DNA of 64,000 bases from Amoebophrya sp. A120 (taxonomy: Eukaryota; Sar; Dinophyceae; Syndiniales; Amoebophryaceae): NCBI GenBank assembly GCA_905178155.1, contig CAJINV010000005.1, forward strand, positions 7,779,987 to 7,843,986, given 5' to 3'. The position numbers and the translations under genes were made by a program. Position 1 is the first letter of the stretch, and the number at the start of each line of letters is the position of its first letter. Shown in pieces: positions 1 through 10,900 of the stretch. Below the pieces are notes generated by a model that was not told the origin of the DNA, ran no database searches, and saw only the letters and a list, made by a program, of their open reading frames with translations.

Positions 1-1808
1 CTTTCGCGGACTAACAAGCTTTGCCTTGGTGACGTGGACGCGAGGTGCGAGGGTCGAGGAATTACACCGGTCGTGGACTGCTCTTGGGCCGCAGCTCTCC
101 TCTGCAATATCATGTCAGAAGTAGATGCAAGAGAGGAGCTCGGAATTTCATCTTCTACTTCCGACGCCCGCGGTCGTGGAATGTTGCCACTGTGCCGCGG
201 TCGTGGATCCTCGTTGAAAAAGAAATCGTCTTCTTCAACTTCATCCACAAGCCCTTCCTCCTGCTCGCGCCGCATGACGTTCGCCAGAGCGCGATCCGGC
301 GGGTCGGGAAGCTGCGATGTGGTACTACTAGGGGTTAGTTTGATTTCAGGAGCTCGTGAAGATGCTGGCTTTGCAATCGAAGCCGAAGCCGGCAAGAAGT
401 TGTCCTGGCTCTTGATCGCATCAAATCTCGACTTGAAGGCGTTCGTATCTGACGTCAGAACCGTAGGAGTTTCGTCGCGAACCACAGCTCTGCTCGTCGA
501 GCTGGAAGAAGGGCCTGTGCCCGTTGGGACTTGTGTTCCATTTCGAGATCCTCCAGACGCTGGTTGCGGTGGTGGTGGTGGCGGCGGCGGTGGTGCGGCG
601 AACGGTTGTTCAACAGCCGCTGCTCTACTACTCTGACCAACAGTTGTTAAAGTTCTGTTATCCTGCAGCTGACTTCTCGCCTTCGGAGCGAAGATCGAAT
701 CATCGAAGCCAGCTGCGGTCGTTTTGCTCTTGCCTGATGTTGCCCCCGCATTACTGCTTTTCCCTGTAGCCCCACCCCCAGTCGAGCGGCCCGAGATTGA
801 AGAACTGGGCGTGAGCAATTCCGCGAAAGGATCGAGTTCATCCCTGGGTTTGGTGGGCGCGGTGAACAGGTCTAGAGGACTATCACCAACTGGTTTAGAA
901 GCTGATGATGAAGTAGCGGCCGTAGGCGTTTGCTTCGACGAGGTTTGTTCGCTGCTGACCCCTACTTCACTAGTACCACCAAAAACCTCGAGAAACGGGT
1001 CTGGGTCGGGCGGTTTCTTGTGCAGTGGTAGTATCGTCGGAGGTTGGGCACTCGCTGTTGTACCTGATACCACTTCTCGCGGCGGGGGCGGAGGCGGGGC
1101 AGGTCTCGATGATGTGGATGAAACGGCCCCACCAGTTCCACCTGACGCGGCTACGGCAGATGGCGCGAGCACGGGCACTGCTGCAGCGCTCGGTTTCATC
1201 TTCGCAGTAGAGGAACTAGACCCGCCTCCAACTACGCCTATCCCCAGCAAGTCATCGATGCTCGACCTGGGTTTGAGCTGGGGCTGGCTGCTCGGATGAA
1301 AACCAGGTGTTCCTGTCACGTTTTTGCTTGAAGTGGAAGTTGCAGTTGCACCACCACTGCCCGAGGACCCGCCAAAGAGGTCATCGAAAGGGTCACTGCC
1401 TTGTGGTGGTGGTGGTGGTGGCCTCGTTGAAGAGGCACCTCCTGCGCTAATTCCAGCAAAAGGATCTGTTTGTGAAGTAGATGCGACTTCTCCTGCAACT
1501 ATCCCGAACGAGGAACCATCCGTCGCTCCTGCTGTTGGTGTCGCATTATTAAACGACCCCCACGACGAGGTTCCACCAGAACTGGGCGGATTTATCTTAC
1601 CATCCGCACTAGATGGTAATTGCAGCAGGTCGGGCTGCTGGGTGTCTTCTTGCCGGACGTTTTGGCTTTGCTGCTTTGCACCGCTAGTTGTTCCTGTAGT
1701 TGTGTTCTCCGCTTTGTCAAGCATGCCAGTGAGGAATTTGGAAAAATCCTCCTCTTCCTCATCCTCGTTCAGGATGTCGTCCAGGGATAACGCGTTGTTT
1801 GACGCCAT
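1..1808 (-). CDS. Gene A: DPF-motif Ser/Pro-rich protein, possible endocytic adaptor accessory protein (partial)
   Basis: A minus-strand reading frame starts at the ATG at 1808 and stays open to the window edge (602 codons, no stop), so the C-terminus is missing. The N-terminus is acidic (DDILNEDEEEEDF). Most of the rest is low-complexity Ser/Thr/Gly/Pro sequence, including an eight-proline run near 575. Short DPF-type motifs recur: TDPFAG, SDPFDDLFGG, DPDPFLEVFGG, LDPFAEL and the variant SPLDLF. In known endocytic accessory proteins (epsin, Eps15, AP180 classes) repeated DPF/DLF motifs bind the AP-2 appendage and clathrin. A role in vesicle coat recruitment is inferred from these motifs alone; no ENTH/ANTH or EH domain is visible in the part present. 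No ILE interrupts this exon, unlike genes B, C and E. Overlapping plus-strand frames are shadows of this gene. Confidence 0.7.
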   Translation of the reverse strand, partial: MASNNALSLDDILNEDEEEEDFSKFLTGMLDKAENTTTGTTSGAKQQSQNVRQEDTQQPDLLQLPSSADGKINPPSSGGTSSWGSFNNATPTAGATDGSSFGIVAGEVASTSQTDPFAGISAGGASSTRPPPPPPQGSDPFDDLFGGSSGSGGATATSTSSKNVTGTPGFHPSSQPQLKPRSSIDDLLGIGVVGGGSSSSTAKMKPSAAAVPVLAPSAVAASGGTGGAVSSTSSRPAPPPPPPREVVSGTTASAQPPTILPLHKKPPDPDPFLEVFGGTSEVGVSSEQTSSKQTPTAATSSSASKPVGDSPLDLFTAPTKPRDELDPFAELLTPSSSISGRSTGGGATGKSSNAGATSGKSKTTAAGFDDSIFAPKARSQLQDNRTLTTVGQSSRAAAVEQPFAAPPPPPPPPPQPASGGSRNGTQVPTGTGPSSSSTSRAVVRDETPTVLTSDTNAFKSRFDAIKSQDNFLPASASIAKPASSRAPEIKLTPSSTTSQLPDPPDRALANVMRREQEEGLVDEVEEDDFFFNEDPRPRHSGNIPRPRASEVEDEIPSSSLASTSDMILQRRAAAQEQSTTGVIPRPSHLASTSPRQSLLVRE

Positions 1809-2545
1809 GGTGTGAAGAAATGGAAATTACGGGTTGGATTTTTTTCAATTCTATCGTGATGAACAAGCGTATTTCTTGCGCGTGAGCGAGCTATTTGAAC
1901 ATGATCTGTGCTTGGAAGCAAAGTAGACAAACAGAAAGGCGGTTTTTGTTTTCGCTTGTGCGTTCGCCTGACGCTTTTACACGACTAGTAGTAGAGCGCA
2001 ATTCTACTTACTGACCTCGTCCTGTAGAATAAGAGTTTTTTTCTATGGACTGCGGCCGTCGCACAGAAAATCTAATGCAGAGGAGCAGAGTGGAGGTGTC
2101 AAGATCGTGATCTTTCAGCAGCGCGTCATGATAATGCACGCTCTAGATGGTGGCGATCCCTCACCTGAACACAGCGCAAATGATCTTTCTCGTTGTAAGT
2201 CGAGCTTTCCGCATTGAACACTGACCGAAAAATATTAGTAGCACATGCGCTACTTCTTTCCCAACTTTATCTCTTCAAGAGCAAGAACTGTATGTGCCTG
2301 TGTGGATGTTTTCGTGCGGAGTATCAAACTCCTTTCGATTTTTCAAAAAACTCACTTAGACTTGTTAATCTGAAACCTTTTACTGCCTCGCATTCCGTTT
2401 TACACAACATCGCCGTCAACACAATTTGTGTTACACAAGAAGAAGAACTGATAGATCCATAAGTCAAAAACAAGTAAGTATCACCTCGCCCCCCGCTTGT
2501 CTTCTCATTTTTCACAAAAAGAGACAAAAGCGGGAGACGAAATCC
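1809..2545. other. Spacer between genes A and B
   Basis: 737 bp between the start of gene A and the stop of gene B, both on the minus strand. It should hold the gene A leader and the gene B 3' end. I see no recognisable promoter motif, ILE or conserved ORF in it. Confidence 0.6.
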
Positions 2546-4037
2546 CTATCCTGACAGCATCCTTTCCAGTGGGTTTTGTTCCTCCAGCCTCCCGATCCGC
2601 GCAATGATCTCTTCAAACGCCGGCTTTGCCCGGGGCCGGACCATAAATTCCGCGTGTCCCAAATTCGGTAGCCACAGCACCGAGATTTTCGCGTTCTTCT
2701 TCTTCACCTGTTTCGGTATCTTGTCCCACCGGTTCTTCTTCTTTTGCAAAATCTCCGCCATTTTCTGCCGGCGCATTTCGCTGTGCGCGACCAAATGGGT
2801 GCGGATCGAGTGCGCGGGGATGATGGAATCCAACCCGGAGAGAATCACGTTGGTCGGAAACTTCAATTTCTCCGGCCACAAAATCCAACTTTGCCAAACC
2901 ATCCGGCGCGCCATCGACTGCGCTACGTGGATCTCTTTCGCGACAAAGTACTGGATCGCCGTTTGGATCCACGTTTTCGGCTCCCGGTAGACCATATTGT
3001 AGGCTATGTCGGGGGAAAACAGTCGGAAGCAGACCGGGTCGATCAAAGTGGCGTACGCGACTAGATGCGGTCGGCGTCGGATCATCCAAGCCATAACGAA
3101 GGTGCCGAAGGAGTGGCCAATGAAATGGGCCCCCGGGCAGCTGTCCGTGTTAAAAGTCGGATCTAGTTCGGCGGGGTTAGTTGAGATGTCGTTTCTACCC
3201 CCACTGGAAGACGACTTCCGTCGTTGTCCGCGACTGCCTTTGCTACTGCCCCCCGGTCGCTGGTAGTTGTAGCTGTCGTCAAAATCCAGGTCTGGGTTGC
3301 CCGTTCTTACGTCACGCGGTCTGTTGGTGTTCACGGTTCGCTTCCGTTTCTTGTTGCCCCTCTTGTTCGTCCGCGGAGTAGAGGCTGTCGCTTGTGCTGG
3401 TGAAGAAGCTCCTGTTGCCTCCGCTGCTGAATCGCGGGCAGCTGCCTGTGATGCTGGTGAGTGCTCGGGTTTGTAATGATGTTTGTGATGTTGGTTTTGC
3501 TGCTGCAGCTCATTCTGCTTGTGCCTATTGTCTGCCGGGTGGTTTCCGAACTTCTCCTTTAAAGAGAGCATGCGTTTCGTAAACTCAGCCTGGTTCTCCT
3601 TCAAACTTGCAGTTCCACCTCCTGTGGTCATAGTTGCACTATCCCTCGCCTCCCCTTCTGGATGGATTTGACCTTCCGGGGCTGATCGAAGGTTCTTCGC
3701 GTAGTTGTAGTTGTTCGCCGCGCCATCATAGTTGCTCCCGTTACTCGCATTAGAGAACCGCTCGCCCATCTCCAAAGGCTGCAGCTGCAATTTGTCTTCC
3801 CCCGAGGAGAATCCATTTTGGTTTTCATCATCGTCATCCGACCCTGATAGCTCCGATTCATCTTCCGACGTACTCGACACCTCGTCGTCCACCAAATCCC
3901 CCGGCATGTATCGTCGCCTCTCAAACGTGTCCCACAAGTTGAACGATTCGTAGTGGTGAGCCAGCATGTCCGCGATGCAACTCACCATTTCCCGGGCCGA
4001 CGCAATGTTCGCGTCAGAAATTCGACACGCGATTTGG
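2546..4037 (-). CDS. Gene B last exon: hydrolase catalytic core
   Basis: This exon carries the acidic/Asn/His-rich insert followed by the GHSFG elbow, the SGLD acid and the GHAEF histidine, ending LERMLSG. Its 5' junction at 4038 joins CCCCAGA to TCGCG once one copy of the 5-bp repeat is removed with the ILE, giving the continuous reading VINIPQIACRISDA. Confidence 0.85.
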
Positions 4038-7000
4038 TATCCACAGTAAATTTCCCGTACGCGTACAAAAACAAATGCGGTCTCTGCATGACAAAAATTG
4101 GCTTCGATCCTAGTTTAGCACGACGAGTTTTACTTTCCAAATTGGTGAAGTTTGTGATGCATCCTGTACACGTTGTACGGGAAATTTGTATTGCATATCT
4201 GGGGGATGTTAATCACGAAAATGTCCCGGTCCGGGTAATTTTTCACCAGTTCGAACAGAAATAAAACGTAGATGTGGGGCCCCAGGCCCAGACCGTGGCA
4301 GAAGACGAACGGGACGTCGTGATCCTTTCTCTTTGACGTGTTGTTTTCCTTTTTCTTCTTCCCCACAACCGGCTTCCTGACGTAGTAGCTCATGGTTCCG
4401 CTTATGTTCTCTTCAAATCCCAAGACCTTCTTCAGGAAGAAATCCCCCGCGAAGGGGATGACCAGTTGACTAATGCGGTTATGCATTGCAAATGCATACG
4501 TAGTCGTAGTAGTAATTGCATTTGCAAATTTTTCCGTTGGGACGAAAAGTGGAATTTGTAATGCTGGTTCGGGTATACAGACTCGGTTTGTCATGCATGG
4601 TTGCAAGTAGTACGAGCATGATGCTTTTGCACTGGATAACCGTAGAACAGGAACGACCGGGTGTCCGCCTGTAAAGGGTCGAGAGTCAACCGCATGGAGA
4701 CGATGTTATCGTTGTACCCCGGGCGGAATTTGTGCTGCAGCCACTGTTCAATCCGGTGGATCATCGTACTCGTCATGCGCCATTGCTGTTCGGGTAAGGG
4801 GAACTGCCGCTTCAGTTGCGAGGCACCATGACTACGGGTGGTCGCTGTTGATTTATTGCTCACCGCGCCAGCTTATCAAATGCAAAAACGTAGTCTGGGT
4901 CTGGAAGGTTCTGAGACTTGTCACGCATGTTTTGCATGACCCAGGATTGTTTGTGATGCATGCCCTACCATCACAGACTTTTAGAACCCTTCCTGATGCC
5001 TACTCCGCATGACAAACGCCCACCTCCCCGCGTAGCACAAACTAGACTCCTCTTGCTGGTCATGCAGTACAGATTTTTTTAGAGTCCAAAGTTAGCATCA
5101 CAAGTTCCAACCGTCCAGACCCAGACATTTTTGCATTTGATACAGCTAGTGCGTTATTCATTTCTACTCCGCTGCTTCCAAAAAGTGTCAAATCGTTTAT
5201 CGCCTGCGCTTCCTCCCCGTGTTCCAAATGCAAATGATGGACCGACACTTTCGTCACATCGTAATCTGCATTCAAAAACGCCCAGGCGAGCCACTCCCGC
5301 ACGTTCTCGCGGCCGATGTCGTACAGCTCCACGATCTCTTCATCCCCGTCCGAGGGGACTAACCCAATCGACCAGTTCCAAATCGCTCTTCGGAAGCTCG
5401 GACAGATTGTGGTTTTCATCGTGAACAGTGCGTTGTATGAGAGTGCACAACCCCGCCTCCCCCTCATTTGAAGGTCATAGATAAGCAGCAACACAAGTGC
5501 TGGCATGAATGCAGCTTTTGCATGAAAAATTCGCGACCGATTCTAGTGCTGTTTCGGCTTCCAGAACCTGTCATGCAAGAAGTGCCAAAGAGAAGAGGGT
5601 GTAGTTTTTGGGTTTTTGCATGACAAATGAGGGGGAGGGGGAGTTGTGCACTGTCATACGTTGGACAGCTGTTTTAAAATCGCAATCGGGTGGATCTTAC
5701 TCAGTAGAGCCGAGGAACTTCTGGACGACAGTTCATGTCCATCATCTTCCCCATACAGATCAACGCCAGCCCTTCTATCGTAGAACAAATGGTCCCGAAA
5801 GGATTTCAAATCCGTATTTCTCGCCACGTTCTTCTTGTACCGGAACCAGCCACAGATCTCCAGAGGCTTCAGCGCCTCCATAGCCTGCTCGTTCATCAGC
5901 TGTGGGTCTAGCCCCGTCGCGTCAGAAGCGGCCATCGCGAGCGAATTCCTTGCCCTCGGCAAGCGGTTGACGGAATTTTGGTTGGTCACCGTCAATTTCC
6001 CGCTATTCAGCTCCCCGTCCTCGTAGTCAGAATTATCGAGGACCTGGATGTGGCTTACCATTCCGTTATTCGAAGTCGACCCCTCGAGGTCTTCGGTTTG
6101 CATCGCTTCTCTCAGCGCCTTTTCTATCCCCGCGTGGCCGGCAGTAGAGGTTCGCCGGAGCAAAGCCCCGACGCCCGAATTCGATCGGGTCAACAATCTC
6201 GGCCGGGACGCCGATTTTCCTTTTTGCTGCAACGCGAGAATTCCGATTTGGTGCTCCGACGCTGCGTTTTTGATGTTGTTTTTCAGCTGTTGCAGGTTTT
6301 GATTACTATTCACCGTGTTTAAGCTGCTTTGCGCCCGGCGTAGTTTCAGTTTCCGACTCATGCCCCCCGTTGCTGCGGCGGTTAGCGCGAGTTGCGTGAA
6401 GGATTTTATGGCGTTCTCAACTGTTACATTCCCGACTGTTACATGAATTTGTGAAGCAAGAATTGCAAAAGAAAAGTGAAAGGGGGGAGGTTGCACTTCT
6501 AGCATTACAAGTCCTGCACAGATTTAGGTGCTGTTTAGCCCTTTGCAAATTTGTCATGCGAAGCAGCTTTCTCGTGTGGATCTCGATGGTTGTTCTGCAT
6601 GACAAGTTCATGTAAGAACAGTTGAGAATGTAACAGTTGAGAACGCCATAGATTGGACTTTTTGGTCGTAGAGGACTTGCACGGCGGATTGGGTAGACTC
6701 CGTGGACATGCGAGGGGTTAGTAGCGCAGGACCGCCGTTTATCGCACGAAAAAACTGTCTCACCGTGAACTTGTGATGCAGAAAACGAAGCGCCACAGTG
6801 TTTGTCTTGCTACACCTGCACGACATTGGATTTTCAAGCGTGTTTTCCCTTGGGAAACGCGCATGCCAAATTTTCGGTGTCATGTGTAACAAACTTGTGA
6901 TGCGGTTTTTGCAAAGTCATCACAGTGAAACAGTTTTTCCATGGGATACCGTTTTGTTCTATGTGCAGATTGGAAGAACCATTCGGCGATACCGATGCTG

Positions 7001-8725
7001 AACCTCCCTGTAGTCCCGCGTCTATCGAGTTCGCGAAAGACGAGCCTTGGTCGATAGTTGCCTGCTGAATCACGACGGTCTGAGTATTGGTCATCGTGAA
7101 AGAAGCAGCAGACAAACGTCCAGGGGGTCCTCCTAGGTGGGCATCAAAACCTGCAGTCGTGTATCCGCCGATTGTTGCTTCGTTTTTTTCCAACACGTCC
7201 TCCTTCGTTTCTAGCTCGACCTCATGCCCTTGTAAAAGCAAGTACCCCATTTGCACGTCGTTGACCGCTTCTAATTCTTGCTCTAGCTGGATCAAAGACT
7301 CTTCCACCGGAACCCGAGGCATTTCCACCTTCTGGTTATTAATCTTCCACAGTTGGTATTTCTGGTAGAAGAGAAACGCAAGCTCCAAAATCGTGTAGAA
7401 GTTAAACAGCTGGGCAAGAAGCTCGATTCTGCTCTCCGTAAACACGTGTTTTTTCAACTTTGGATGGTTCCGGAGGAAATCGGGGATGCGGAAAATTCGC
7501 TCCTCCAGAATTTGCCCAAAGAGGTTGAGAACCTTGATGTAGGACTTTGCGCCGGCGGTCAAGGCGCGCCGGAGCTCGAGGGCCAGGAGCTGTACGGTAA
7601 TTAATGTGTGATGACTTGACTTTGGTAGCGGCGACAGCATGACAAACTGATGTAGTCTGCAAATGCAGTATGTACGCAAGACAAGTTGATCTTCATTCAA
7701 AAGAAAATAAACGCAGAAAATAAACGTTGAAAATAAATCATACCATTCCCAACCCGTTGCTCCCTCCAGCACTCTTCCCGTTCTGCACGGCCAAGATGGT
7801 CGGCTTATGGTCTATCCAACCGTCTCCGACGGCGCCGTCGTCGTCTTCGATATCGGGCAATTCCAATATCGCCTCCATATCCACCCTGCTCGTCCCCGCC
7901 GCCGGGTTGCTACCGTCTCCGCCTCCATTCGCCAGACTCGAGGAAAAGAAAATCTTCCCCAGCCCCCGGAGCACGATCGCGAACCCGGATTTTTTGGAAA
8001 AGAAAACTTGCTTCAAATTTCCGCGGTTCTTCAGCCACTTATGGGCGTGTCAGGATTGAAATCGTCAAAGTTGAAATAGTTTGTCATGCGTAAACTGCAG
8101 CCCACAAAGTGCCTGTCTTGTAGAGTAGGCAAGTGAGGCAGATTGTGAGCCTGTTGAGGACTAGAACTAGAAGCGGAGCTGCTAAAGTAGCATGACAAAA
8201 GGCGTCTTCCTTACCCAAACAGCATGACAAACGGGATTTCGGCTCTACCCAAATTTGTCATGCGCCAGTTGGAAACTGGGTTACAACTTTCATCCAATTT
8301 ATGCATTACAAGTCATTTCAACTTTGTCGATTTCAATCCTGACACATCCATACCACTTCGAGAGCCAGTACAGAAGCGAAACGAACGGGCCGAGTTTGAA
8401 GGGCGCAATGAGAATATGCCAGAAAAAAACTGTGTAAGTGTAACTCTGTAATGCAAAACATGCAACAGAGTTACACCTGTCATGCCACACAGCCATGAAG
8501 TCCTTTTTTCGTGTGTATTTTCCCTTACAAGCCACGCATGACAGGTTTTCTCTGTCATGTAGAGCAAATTTGTGATGCTGTTCCTCAAAGAAAGTTACAC
8601 TAACACAGTTTTTTTCTTGGATAGAGAAAGAGCTTGATTAACAGCGTGAGGATTTTGTTCACGATGCCCTGCGATGGGACAGAACTGCCGCAGTTCTCGG
8701 CGAGCCGGAGAGGGCGGGTTTTCAT
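2546..8725 (-). CDS. Gene B: membrane-anchored alpha/beta hydrolase, ten exons
   Basis: Spliced minus-strand gene from the ATG at 8725 (an in-frame TAA lies just upstream) to a TAG at 2546. Exons are 8624-8725, 8353-8414, 7744-8039, 6949-7589, 6651-6739, 5659-6406, 5143-5435, 4639-4873, 4198-4479 and 2546-4037. Eight introns are ILEs, each removed with one 5-bp flanking copy; 7590-7743 is a GT-AG intron. The result is exactly 1,400 codons, and the joins I translated (exons 1-2, 2-3, 3-4, 4-5, 5-6 and 9-10) are in frame. Residues about 22-51 form a hydrophobic anchor. The C-terminal part is an alpha/beta hydrolase: HGLGLG oxyanion loop in exon 9, nucleophile elbow GHSFG near residue 1210, acid in SGLDSIIPAH and histidine in LGHAEF, so the triad is complete. 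A low-complexity insert of roughly 220 residues precedes the nucleophile. Substrate unknown; a lipid or ester hydrolase at a membrane is inference. Confidence 0.85.
4038..4197. mobile_element. ILE family J in gene B
   Basis: TIR around AAATTTCCCGTAC / GTACGGGAAATTT; flanks TTTGG/TCTGG. Same family as 18283-18441. In-frame when removed with one flank. Confidence 0.8.
4480..4638. mobile_element. ILE family B in gene B
   Basis: TATGCATTGC start and GCACTGGATA end, with the GTAGTA/ATGATGCTTTTGC TIR of family B. Flanking 5-mers GCGGT/ACCGT match poorly. Confidence 0.75.
4874..5142. mobile_element. ILE family A in gene B
   Basis: TIR contains GTCTGGGTCTGGAA at one end and TCCAGACCCAGAC at the other; perfect 5-bp flanking repeat CAGCT. 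Confidence 0.85.
5436..5658. mobile_element. ILE family I in gene B
   Basis: TIR GTGCACAACCCCGCCTCCCC matched near the other end by GGGGGAGTTGTGCAC; perfect flanking repeat CGTTG. Confidence 0.85.
6407..6650. mobile_element. ILE family D in gene B
   Basis: TIR TATGGCGTTCTCAACTGTTA / TAACAGTTGAGAACGCCATA; flanks GATTT/GATTG. Confidence 0.85.
6740..6948. mobile_element. ILE family G in gene B
   Basis: Starts TATCGCACGAAAAAACTGT and ends ACAGTTTTTCCATGGGATA; perfect flanking repeat CCGTT. Confidence 0.85.
7590..7743 (-). other. Canonical GT-AG intron of gene B
   Basis: On the minus strand the exon ends AATG before GTATGATTT and the intron ends TACCGTACAG before CTCCTGG. It is phase 0. It lacks the TAT...ATA termini, the long TIRs and the 5-bp duplication of the ILEs, so it is the only intron of ordinary type found in the window. 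Confidence 0.7.
8040..8352. mobile_element. ILE family C in gene B
   Basis: TIR GTCAGGATTGAAATCGTC / CGATTTCAATCCTGACA; perfect flanking repeat CCACT. Confidence 0.85.
8415..8623. mobile_element. ILE family H in gene B
   Basis: TIR AGAAAAAAACTGTGTAAGTG / CACTAACACAGTTTTTTTCT; perfect flanking repeat GAGAA. Confidence 0.85.
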
Positions 8726-9033
8726 CTTCTTTATGAGGTTTTATTTTAGTCGCAAGTTAAAGTTCTTTCATCCCGGCAATATACCAGACAGCGAGCCAGA
8801 GGGTCCTCGTCGTCCCTTTCTGCTCCGGAAAAGCAGAGTGAGTCGTAATTGTAAATGGTGTCCGTGAAGATCATATCATAAGTTGTGGAATGGTGGTCCT
8901 GCGATAATTCGTAACCAGGTCACAGTAGGTTTCTCCCGAAGGCGAAGACGACATTAACAAACTCCGAAAGTTTTTCAGCCACACGAGTCTACTTCGGAGA
9001 GAACCAACTGCTCTCGCCAGGCGTGCTAGTCGA

Positions 9034-9100
9034 CGTGTCAGGAAACAAAAAACCGAAGAGTGAGAGTGCCGAATCCGGATTTTTGATAATCGTCCGTCAG
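9034..9100. repeat. Dispersed repeat copy 1
   Basis: Shares GTGTCAGGAAACAAAAAACC, then GAATCCGGA and CCGTCAG, with 10832-10900. A shorter copy lies at 9903-9947. The two long copies bracket about 1.7 kb. Confidence 0.7.
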
Positions 9101-9589
9101 AACCAATCCACGCGGCGTGCGCCGCGTGGGAAAAAATACGCAAACCCTTCAGAATAGGTCTTAGATTGGGCGCGAAGCTTTACGATGCTTGGCCTTAAAG
9201 AGTCTCCAAACTCCAGTAAAGTGGCTGCCTTTGGCCTCTCTCGGAGGAACTACATGTGGAAAAAGCCGGCAATGTGGAAAAAGCCGGCAGCGACCACCTT
9301 CTGGCTTCTCTAAAGAGCCAGAGTCGGAAAAAGCTAAAAAGGCCGAGACGCCTCCTGCTGTACAAAACCACAGAGCTTTGGCAACTTTTCGGAGGACCAG
9401 GTCCGGAAGAAGCCAAGCGACTCGCTTTTTGCGTACTGAATCGGACAGCTTTGGCTTCTCCCCGGGGCGGAAACAGCAACGAGAAGCGAGCTTCGGGCTC
9501 TTCCCCGAGCGCCAGATCCAGAAAAAGCCAATGCGCCCTCTTTCTTTTTGCTTGGAGTGAGGTAACAAACTAAATCTGGAACTTCGCGG

Positions 9590-9629
9590 TTGAGTTCTTA
9601 TCCGGCCGCCGGCCGGATGAGAACTCAAC
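9590..9629. repeat. GC-rich hairpin
   Basis: GTTGAGTTCT at the left pairs with AGAACTCAAC at the right around a palindromic ATCCGGC/GCCGGAT core. It could be a structured RNA or the end of a decayed element. Confidence 0.6.
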
Positions 9630-10831
9630 CACATCACCGGCGGAATCCGGCTGGCCGGCCCTGTCCTCTTCCCCCGTCCCCAACCGGTCGATCCACTGGC
9701 CGCGTTGTTAGTTTCACTAGGCCAAAGGCCCCAGCTTTGTAATGCAAAGGCAGCGCCCTGCAAAGGCAGCGGAAAGCGCCGAAACCCCAAAAGCAGGCGC
9801 GTGCGCGTTCTATTCTTTGTCTGTGCGGCTATTTTCTTTTTCGCTTCCACTACTATTTCGCGCGGTTTGTGCTTTCTATTTTTCCTACTTATTTCTAACA
9901 ACAAAAAGCCGAAGAGTGAGCAGAGTGCCGAATCCGGAGTCTTGAATAAATTAGTGGTTCTGGTTTTCGAGTTTTACAACTTTAGTAAACGAGCAACGAA
10001 CTGAAAACAGAGAAGATGAATAAAGAGAGAACGAACTGAGTGGGAAAGTAAGTTTCTTTTTCTTGGAGGGGTTCGAACTGACGAGAAAAGGACAGTTTTT
10101 GTTTATGCGGGTGATCGAACTGGACAACGGAGAGAGAAGAAGGTTGTGCAGGAGGGGGATCGAACTGGGCAACATACAGAGAAGAAGGAGGAGGGGGGGG
10201 AACGACCTGCACACCCGCGAGAAGGAAAAGGGAGACTCGCGGTGCACGAACTGAAAGGGAAGGAGGTCGAGCAAAAGAGCGCGGGGCGCCCAGGCTATGT
10301 GTTACCCCGCTTTTCCCCCCTCCCCCCCCCCCATTTTCTTGCGCTTTAGTGTTTATTCAATGCGAACACACAAAATACAATGAAAACCGGACAACCTAGG
10401 CCATGAAGCGCAAAGGGGCAACCTAGAAAAAAATTTTGTTACTTTAGTTCATTTCCCTGCCTGGTTTTGCACATAAAAACTTCGCCGATAGCCAACTCTT
10501 TGCCGCAGTTTTGGCACATTCCGGCAAAAGAAATTGCCGAAATTTGGCAAGATTGAATTTGGAAAGCATTGCCATGGCTTAGGTTGTCCGGCTTTGCATT
10601 TTGCGCGTTCATGCTATCCACAGGGCCGGCGCCCTACCGCCCCCCGCCTCCTTTTTTCCCCTGGCTATTCCAATCGGCACGGGCTGCCTAAGCAAATGCG
10701 CAGGCAGTTCGCGCAGTCCACCAGCGCCCCACCGCGGGCCCCCACTTCGGCGATGGCTCCCGAACACGAAAAAAGCGCAGGGCCACGCGTTGGCTTTATT
10801 TACTCAAAAAACCGAAAAGCGCAGGGCCACG

Positions 10832-10900
10832 CGTGTCAGGAAACAAAAAACCGAAGAGTGAGCAGAGTGCCGAATCCGGAGTCTTGAAATCTTCCGTCAG
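10832..10900. repeat. Dispersed repeat copy 2
   Basis: Direct copy of the repeat at 9034-9100, with a CA insertion and a few substitutions. Confidence 0.7.

Noticed and set aside
9161-9904. 247-codon minus-strand frame
   Set aside because: Basic, low-complexity translation over repeat DNA with mirrored long frames on the other strand and no recognisable domain.
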